Shown here: piece by piece, positions 58,469 through 64,000 of the stretch
Numbering within the stretch: position 1 is the stretch's first letter
Layout of the letters: each line of letters begins with the position of its first letter
Source: Larix kaempferi
Taxonomy: Eukaryota > Streptophyta > Pinopsida > Pinales > Pinaceae
Direction of reading: 5' to 3'
Assembly (NCBI GenBank): GCA_027924585.1
Contig: BSBM01000372.1
Span: forward strand, 30,746,001-30,810,000
Length of the DNA stretch: 64,000 nucleotides
The notes under the pieces: generated by a model
Told to the model about the DNA's origin: nothing
The model's input: the letters and a program-made list of their open reading frames with translations, nothing else
Databases searched by the model: none
Program-made: the position numbers and the translations under genes

Positions 58469-60717
58469 CGGTGCAGGACCTGATATACTTGCCGACATCC
58501 TGTCGAAGTTTCGGCCAGTAGAAATGTTTCTACAGCAATGCCACTGTCTTTTCGATGCCAAAGTGTCCTGCCACCCAACTGTAGTGAGCTTCCCAAATCA
58601 ACTTCACGCGCTCGCTTGATGGAACACAGAGATGGCCCAGACGGCACAACAACCCGTCCTGAAGATGGAAATTAGTGACCACTGAGTTGGTGCCCAACAT
58701 TTGGTAGGTGGTGGATAAATCAGGGTCTGTCTCGTAGAGGTGGGGCCATCCATAGGTCTCATGGTCGCAAGAGTCTAGCATTGTGGTTAGTGCCGCGACT
58801 GGAGGTCGACTGAGGCAGTCAACAACTCGGTTGGTACTCCCTATTTTATATTTGATGTTGAGGTGGAACTGCTGTAAGTATGTTGACCACTTTTGATGGC
58901 AGTCATTCTACAACTTTTCTTGGGTTTGCATGAACTTTAGTGGCTTGTGATCAGTGTGGATGACTGTCTCCTTCCTAAGAATGTAGTGTCTCCACTGGCG
59001 GTAGGCTTGCACAATGGGGTACGTTTCTTTGTCGTAAGTAGGGTACTTACGGACAACATCTGATAGTGTCTCACTATGATATGCCACAGGGTAGCCATGT
59101 TGAGTGAGAACGGCGCCCACAGCATAATCTAAAGCATCTGTCTCGATCTCAAAGGGATGTTCCAGGTCCGGTAATGAGAGTACTGGTGATGAGCACAAAC
59201 ACTTCTTCAAGTCATCGAAGGCTTGTTGTTGGGGCAGGCCCCACACAAATTTTGCCTTACCGCCACCCCTAGTTACTTGGCTAAGGGCCCATGCGATATG
59301 AGAGAATCCCAACACGAACCGGTGATAGAAATTGGCGAGGCCTAAGAAGCTCTGAAGTTCATTGAGTGTGGTTGGGGATGGCCAGTCACGAATGACCTGG
59401 ATCTGGGTTGGATCCACATGCACACCATGTCAATAAATGATGTAGCCTAAGTAATGGACCCTGTCCATGCCGAAGGAGCATTTTTCCAAGTTTTCATATA
59501 GTTTGTGTTGCCGCAAGGTGTGCATAACCTATTGAATATGCTGCAAGTGTTCCGCCCAAGTCCTGTTGTAGATGAGGATGTCATCCAGATACACCACTAC
59601 AAAAGTATTGGTGAAAGGTCGTAGGATATCGTCCATCATCCTCATAAAAGTTGTTGGAGCATTTGTCAAACCAAAGGGCATGACCAGCCATTCAAAAAGA
59701 CCTTCTTTTGACTTGAAGACAGTCTTCCATACATCTGTCTGTTCTGTTGGGACCTGATGGTAGCTAGACTTCAGATCAATCTTATTGAAGTATTTGGCCC
59801 CCGTGAGCTAATCAAGGAGGTCGTCGATTCGGAGAATTGGGTACCGGTTGCGGACTGTGATTTTATTCAGGGCCTGGTAATCAATGCAGAGTTTCCATGT
59901 CCCATCTTTCTTCTACACCAGCACGATTGGGCTCCCACAAGGTGATGAGCTGGGACGAATGTGCCCCTTGTGGAGTAATTCTTGGATCTTCCTCTTGATC
60001 TCCTTGTTTTCCAATAGAGAGCGGCGATAGACTGGCCCATTGGGTAGTGGTGCGCTTGGGGTCAAATCGATGGGATGCTTTACCTGGCAGTGTAGAGGTA
60101 CTTCGGTAGGAGAGGAGAAGATATCTAAGTATTCTTCCATCACCTTATCCACTTGCTTATGTTGTGTGGAGAGATCGATCGCGGAGGCCCTGGATGTGGT
60201 TGCAATCTTTCTCTCACTCTGAGAGCGAATCACGAAGAAGACAAATTTCCCAGTCTGAGAGATGACCTTCCTGCATTGCTTAGCAGAGATCAAGGAAATA
60301 GCACTAGGAGGGACTTCCTTGAGTATCCTGTACAATTTCCTGTTCAAAGAAATAATAAAACTACGAGGCCTAGACTCATATACAACATGACATTTCCATA
60401 AATAAGGTTGGCCCAAAAGAACATCTGAAACTTCGAGAGGAGAAACATCACACAATACCTCGTCCTTGAAGGGCTTGATGCCGTACGACAATCGACACTG
60501 TTGGCTGACGTGGAGATCGCTTCCTTTGCGGAGCCATCCAATGGTGTAGGGTTGTGGGTGCGGCATTGTCGGAAGGGCCAGGCGCTTGAAGACCTCCGCT
60601 GAGATGAGGTTCTTCTGGCTACCGCTATCAATGATGAAGTGTAGCGGGGTGCCTTTTACCCACATCTGTGAATGGAAGAGGTGTTCTCCTTCTTTTGGCT
60701 TGTCTGGTTCATCAGGC
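58469..60717 (-). pseudogene. gypsy D protease, reverse transcriptase and RNase H
   Basis: Reverse strand. Protease DSG site: HFIIDSGSQKNLISAEVFKR near 60630. The frame stays open to 59913 (250 codons), ending at SSPCGSPIVLV and a TAG in place of Gln. [22 protein letters not shown] near 59900, FEWLVMPFGLTNAPTTFMRM near 59690, VVYLDDILIYN near 59595 (catalytic YLDD). RNase H: FEIETDALDYAVGAVLTQHG near 59130, RKETVIHTDHKP near 58960. Linker to the zinc finger: KLIWEAHYSWVAGHFG near 58580. In-frame stops LV*KK, LD*LTG, IQ*VMH, KL*ND and LL*KHF are all at former Gln positions. Nearly full-length. Confidence 0.93.
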
Positions 60718-61850
60718 TAGAGCTTGGTCGTAGCAATGGTGGCACTGGGTTCTGAGTCAATGATCCACCGTCCCCTTTTTGGTTCGGAATCAAAGTCAGA
60801 ATCCGCATCTGATTCAGATGCTTTCACTTCGGCCACCAACGACTGCTTTGAGCGACAGTCGGCAGTGTTATTCCAAGGGCTCTTATGGAAGTTGCACCAC
60901 TTCCTGGTATCTTTCTTTGTATTTTCGGTGTCCTTTGCTTGTGGCTTGGAATGGTTGTCCTGATACTGTCCATCTTTGCTCTGTCCTTTATTCTATGGGT
61001 TGGGGCCGCCCTTTCTTGTCTTTTGCTATGAGGGGTTCCCAGGCCCAAATTTTTGCGTCTTTTGTTTGAGATTCTGCTTGATTTTGACAGCATATCGGTA
61101 GGCCGCACCCAAGGAAGAGATGTCCATAAATTCCATTTCGGTATGGATGTATCTATGCAAACCACTGCGATACTTGAGCACCAGATGTTGCTCTGAATCT
61201 TTGATACCCATCTTGGTGCGCAAGGTATGGAAGATATTTGTGAACTCTGGCACTGGTTGGTCTCTTTCTTGTCGCAGTGTGGTCCATTTGGTATACAAGT
61301 CGTCATAACTTCCAACAGGGTAGTATTATTCCTTAATATCATCCTTGAAGGATTCCCAGGTGGCCGTGACTGAAAACAATGAGTGTTCATCTGTGTCCTT
61401 TTGTTCGCAGAAAGTTTCCCACCAATCTTTGACATGGAGAACGACTTTGAGGAGTGAAAAAGTAATCTTTTCTCTATTCGAGAAGTTATGGACAGAAAAA
61501 TACCCTTCTATTAGATTCAACCAATTATCTACAACATCTGCGTCTATCTGACCTTCAAATATAGGAATATCGAAGTTGATTTGTACCTTGAAGGGGCGGC
61601 GCCTCCGCTCGAGGAAGATGCGTCGTTTGTTGGTAGTCGCAGAAGGATTCGCGCGAAACTATCCATCATCTCGTTCCTCTATTGCGTGAGGGATTCCTCA
61701 AGCAACATTTTGAAAGGATCTCCTGTCCCATCATCTTTCTTTTCTCCTACCATGAGAGGTCTCTTGGGCGTGCGAGAGATTTTTTCCTCAAGAGAAACAA
61801 GCTCGAGACCCAATTCTTTGTACCCTGACCTCATTGGGGACATGCATTAA
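60718..61850 (-). pseudogene. gypsy D gag
   Basis: Reverse strand, from MSPMRSGYKELGLELVSLEE (ATG at 61848-61850). The structural part reads INFDIPIFEGQIDADVVDNW near 61570, then TWESFKDDIKE and a stop, WTTLRQERDQPVPEFTNIFH near 61280, and HLVLKYRSGLHRYIHTEMEF near 61190. Instead of a classic CCHC zinc knuckle, it ends with WCNFHKSPWNNTADCRSKQS near 60890, a Cys/His-rich element also typical of some plant gypsy gags, and an acidic serine-rich linker. It leads into protease after TATTKL and a TAG. Several stops; inactive. Confidence 0.88.
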
Positions 61851-61868
61851 GACGACAAGGAGCAGACC

Positions 61869-61880
61869 GCTCTGATACCA
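61869..61880 (-). promoter_or_regulatory. Primer binding site of element D
   Basis: On the reverse strand TGGTATCAGAGC, a perfect initiator tRNA-Met site, 1 nt after the 5' LTR end. Confidence 0.93.
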
Positions 61881-61881
61881 C

Positions 61882-62527
61882 TGATCCATATTTTATGAGC
61901 AAAATGAAATGAATACATATTATTATCAGATGCTTAACACAAAATAACAGAGTTACATTCAAACTGGTTTTCTATTCAATAAGGAAATAAGATAAAACTG
62001 TAAAATGCAACGGAAAACAAGCTTGCTGGGATGGTGGCGGCTTATCTCTGGGAAGAGATGTGATGGCTGCTCTCATTCGAAACAAGATGGTTACAATGAG
62101 GCTCTGAAGGCCTTTTACAATAAACAGGAATGTCAAAAACCCTAGACATCCAAAAACCTAAACCTAGGAGACGAAGCGCCAAAAGTCATGTGGGCCCCGT
62201 TTGGGTAAGTTAGTACATCAACTTCCCGAGGTCGTAACTCTTGCATACGATCTCTATTTGGGGCGTACAATAACTTGTTGTAAAGATATATTCGATGACT
62301 ACAAAAAGGGTCAACAAATGTTGAGTCCGGCACGTGAAAGGGGTGGGCGCACAGTACTCATATTTGACCGAGAATTTGACGCCGAAAAAACGTCATTTAG
62401 GGCCTCAAAATGGCTCTGGAAGTTCAGGACCCGAAAAACTACTAAAAATAGTATATTACCGAAATTGCCAGAAAACTGTTTTGAGCCAGTTGGAAAGGTG
62501 GGTGGCCACCAATATCCACCTGGATCA
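61882..62527 (-). repeat. 5' LTR of element D
   Basis: 646 bp, on the reverse strand TGATCCAGGTGG to ATATGGATCA. Matches 55922-56566. It is next to the target duplication CATCT. Confidence 0.94.
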
Positions 62528-63269
62528 CATCTCCAATATTAACAACTTTTTGTTAAAATGATTCGAGCCTAAAGGCCGAGCATACCTATATATACTCATA
62601 TGTAATGAAGGACAAAGGGTTGAAACCTGTTGCAACTTGTGAGGCTTTTGTGTTGTGTATTTTTGAGATGTTCCTTTAATAAAATTGGCAGAGCCGAGCA
62701 AGCAATTTTCAAGCAGAGAGTCCTATGCTATTTAATTTGCAGTCTGTACCTTCTTCTTCTTCATGTGGATGTTTCATTGTTATCTACTTCATAATGCTTT
62801 CTTTCATGTTTGGATAAGTGTATATTGAGGCATAATTCATATTTGTTATGCTCTGTTTCTTTGATTCCAAGCATCCACAAACCAATTTCCACCAAAGTTA
62901 ATGCAGAATTCATTTAATAATGCTCTGTATTGATGGACTGCTCTTATTTTCTTCCTTATCACCAGACAAAAAGCTCTTTGACTGTAATTGAGTAGCTACC
63001 CTACCTCTATTATAAATTATTTGCAAAGCATTGCCACTTTATCATCGTAAGTGTTTCGGCTCCATTGCCCAATGAATATTCACCGTGTTTCAACCAAACA
63101 ATAAATCTGTTTTTAATTCGAATTGATATATCTGGCCCTGATAAACAATTGATGAGAGATCCCTCTCTGGAAAGATAGAAGCCAGCTAACTTTCCTAAAT
63201 CTTGGTTTTGTGTGTTACCTTGAAGAGCCCTTTCCACAACCTTGGGGTCGATTTGAGTGCTAACATAAT

Positions 63270-63288
63270 TGGCGTCGTTGCCAGGGAC
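63270..63288 (+). promoter_or_regulatory. Primer binding site of element G (tRNA-Asp type)
   Basis: TGGCGTCGTTGCCAGGGAC, 4 nt after the LTR end, resembles TGGCGCCGTTGCCGGGGA of Athila/Tat-type gypsy elements, with two transitions. Confidence 0.85.
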
Positions 63289-63557
63289 GAGAGTTATATG
63301 GTCCCTGGAAGAAAACAACAAAGAGTTCCATTTTTCATAGAAAGAAGGGATTTATGTGGGCAAACAAAGATTTCTGCATTTGAAGAAGGTTGTACATTTT
63401 CCCTAGCGACTCCACTCATTAGGATTTTCAATTGAAGGTAACTACACTGGGGAGATTGGCGAATCCACCTTGATTTCCAAAGAAGGTTTCAGAAGGCATC
63501 CTAGCCCCTAGAAGGATCCATACAAGAGGTAACCCTATTTCTAAAATTTTACTAAGT
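63289..63557 (+). other. Leader of element G
   Basis: About 270 bp between primer site and gag. A frame of 77 codons overlaps it but has no resemblance to a known protein. Confidence 0.6.
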
Positions 63558-64000
63558 GTGGAAAACCCAAAAAATTTGCTCAGGCATAGAAGTGGAAAAG
63601 AGAAAGCTAGCACTTATAATATTGAAAGATATGTGTCTAGAAAAGAGTTTTATGGTTTTCATGAATTGGATTTAGAATTAAGCATTGGAAAGTCTTTGTT
63701 GAGGTCGAAATCAGAATCAGACCTAAAGCAAATAGGAGCAAATCCAAATAATCTTGAGTCATATTTGCTAGATCCCCTGTGGTATAATCTGCAAAACAAT
63801 GTGAAAGTTGAAGGAAATAACCCTTGCTCTCTAACCTCGCAGCCACATACTACAAGCCTTGTTAGCAATCCACCTCAGAATCCTCAAAATCCTCCTTAGA
63901 AACCTCATGTAGTACAAAATCCACCTAGACCAATGGCATTTAGGTTTGCACCCTTGGCTTTTCGAGCTGCTTTGCATGACCTCCCTCAGAACTACTCACA
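63558..64000 (+). pseudogene. gypsy G gag N-terminus, cut by the window end
   Basis: Starts at the ATG at 63558 (MENPKNLLRHRSGKEKAST). A Ser/Asn/Pro-rich N-terminal part (SNPPQNPQNPP) runs to a TAG at 63897. It reads on, in the same frame, as RPMAFRFAPLAFRAALHDLP and QNYSH, the start of a gag domain of Athila-like elements. A single stop separates them, and the rest is outside the window. It would form the particle shell. Confidence 0.65.

Larger units (their letters stand above)
55922..62527 (-). mobile_element. Ty3/gypsy element D, complete but inactive, reverse strand
   Basis: On the reverse strand: 5' LTR 61882-62527, primer site 61869-61880, gag, protease, RT, RNase H, integrase, purine tract, 3' LTR 55922-56566. 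Perfect 5-bp duplications CATCT at 55917-55921 and 62528-62532. Same family as B (collinear pol, related LTR). The two LTRs differ at roughly 8% of positions by eye. Net size 5,896 bp after removing the nested 705-bp solo LTR and its duplication. Confidence 0.95.
55851..63265 (+). repeat. LTR of G, split by element D
   Basis: Outer pieces 55851-55921 and 62533-63265 join to an 804-bp LTR, TGTTAGCATTTG to GAGTGCTAACA. A TATA-like CCTATATATACTC lies near 62585-62597 and AATAAAATTGGC near 62680. It stands between the unknown ORF and the G internal region. Confidence 0.82.
55851..64000 (+). mobile_element. Ty3/gypsy element G, Athila/Tat-like, cut by the window end
   Basis: 5' LTR 55851-63265 (804 bp once D is removed), tRNA-Asp primer site at 63270, leader, and gag from 63558 to the window edge. 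Terminal inverted repeats TGTTAGCA and TGCTAACA define the LTR. Pol and 3' LTR lie outside. Element D sits 71 bp inside the LTR. Confidence 0.8.

Noticed and set aside
60824-61435. 203-codon reverse frame overlapping D gag
   Set aside because: It is in another phase from the gag and protease reading that carries the motifs; a shadow.
1-64000. tRNA, rRNA or other structured RNA genes
   Set aside because: Only tRNA-complementary primer sites (12-19 nt) of retroelements were found, no full tRNA fold or rRNA segment.

Overview
This window is plant nuclear DNA, AT-rich and built almost entirely from decayed, nested LTR retrotransposons of both Ty3/gypsy and Ty1/copia type. The plant hallmarks are primer sites matching initiator tRNA-Met (TGGTATCAGAGC) and tRNA-Asp, chromovirus-type and Athila/Tat-like gypsy proteins, Tork/TNT1-like copia proteins, and a Pti1-like plant kinase relic. 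The low gene density, heavy decay and layered solo LTRs would fit a large, repeat-bloated genome such as a conifer's, but that is an inference. I see no intact host gene, no tRNA or rRNA, and no intact retroelement polyprotein.

Layout. 1-1282: end of an LTR whose relative lies inverted at 18977-20006. 1283-11768: a broken gypsy element B (+), split by gypsy element A (2786-7764, 5-bp duplication ATTGA), which itself holds a copia solo LTR (5630-6198), and by a reversed, truncated gypsy element C (9233-10929). 11421-12340: 460-bp tandem duplication across the end of B's LTR. 12341-18976: no recognisable genes, one possible solo LTR and two short tandem arrays. 21165-23896: remnant of copia element H, whose tail carries a long GATGAT-rich minisatellite. 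24480-25090: LTR-like block with four 69-bp repeats. 26228-26480: Pti1-like kinase exon relic. 26882-28465: 1.58-kb solo LTR with duplication CATGT. 28892-36020: scattered LTR pieces and degenerate repeats.

36166-51130 is a mosaic. A gypsy pol starts at 36166, carries a 1,246-bp tandem duplication (36434-38925), breaks at the start of reverse transcriptase and resumes at 48494 in the same codon (5-bp duplication GGGAG). Between the two halves lies element K, with 1.4-kb direct repeats (39176-41236 and 42109-48493) interrupted by a solo LTR (39238-39900, duplication ATTCT) and by a complete copia element J (42462-47431, duplication GACAT).

52415-55727 is a long intronless pseudo-ORF with a coiled-coil half that I cannot assign to a family. 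An 804-bp LTR (55851-63265) follows, split by a complete reversed gypsy element D (55922-62527, duplication CATCT), which contains a 705-bp solo LTR (57759-58463, duplication GCAAG). A tRNA-Asp primer site and an Athila-like gag (element G) run off the right edge.

The genes do not form a pathway. They are gag-pol remnants for copying and inserting the elements. Most premature stops are TAG, TAA or TGA where relatives have Gln, Trp or Arg codons, the mark of C-to-T decay in methylated, silenced elements. The insertion duplications give a relative age order for at least seven insertions.
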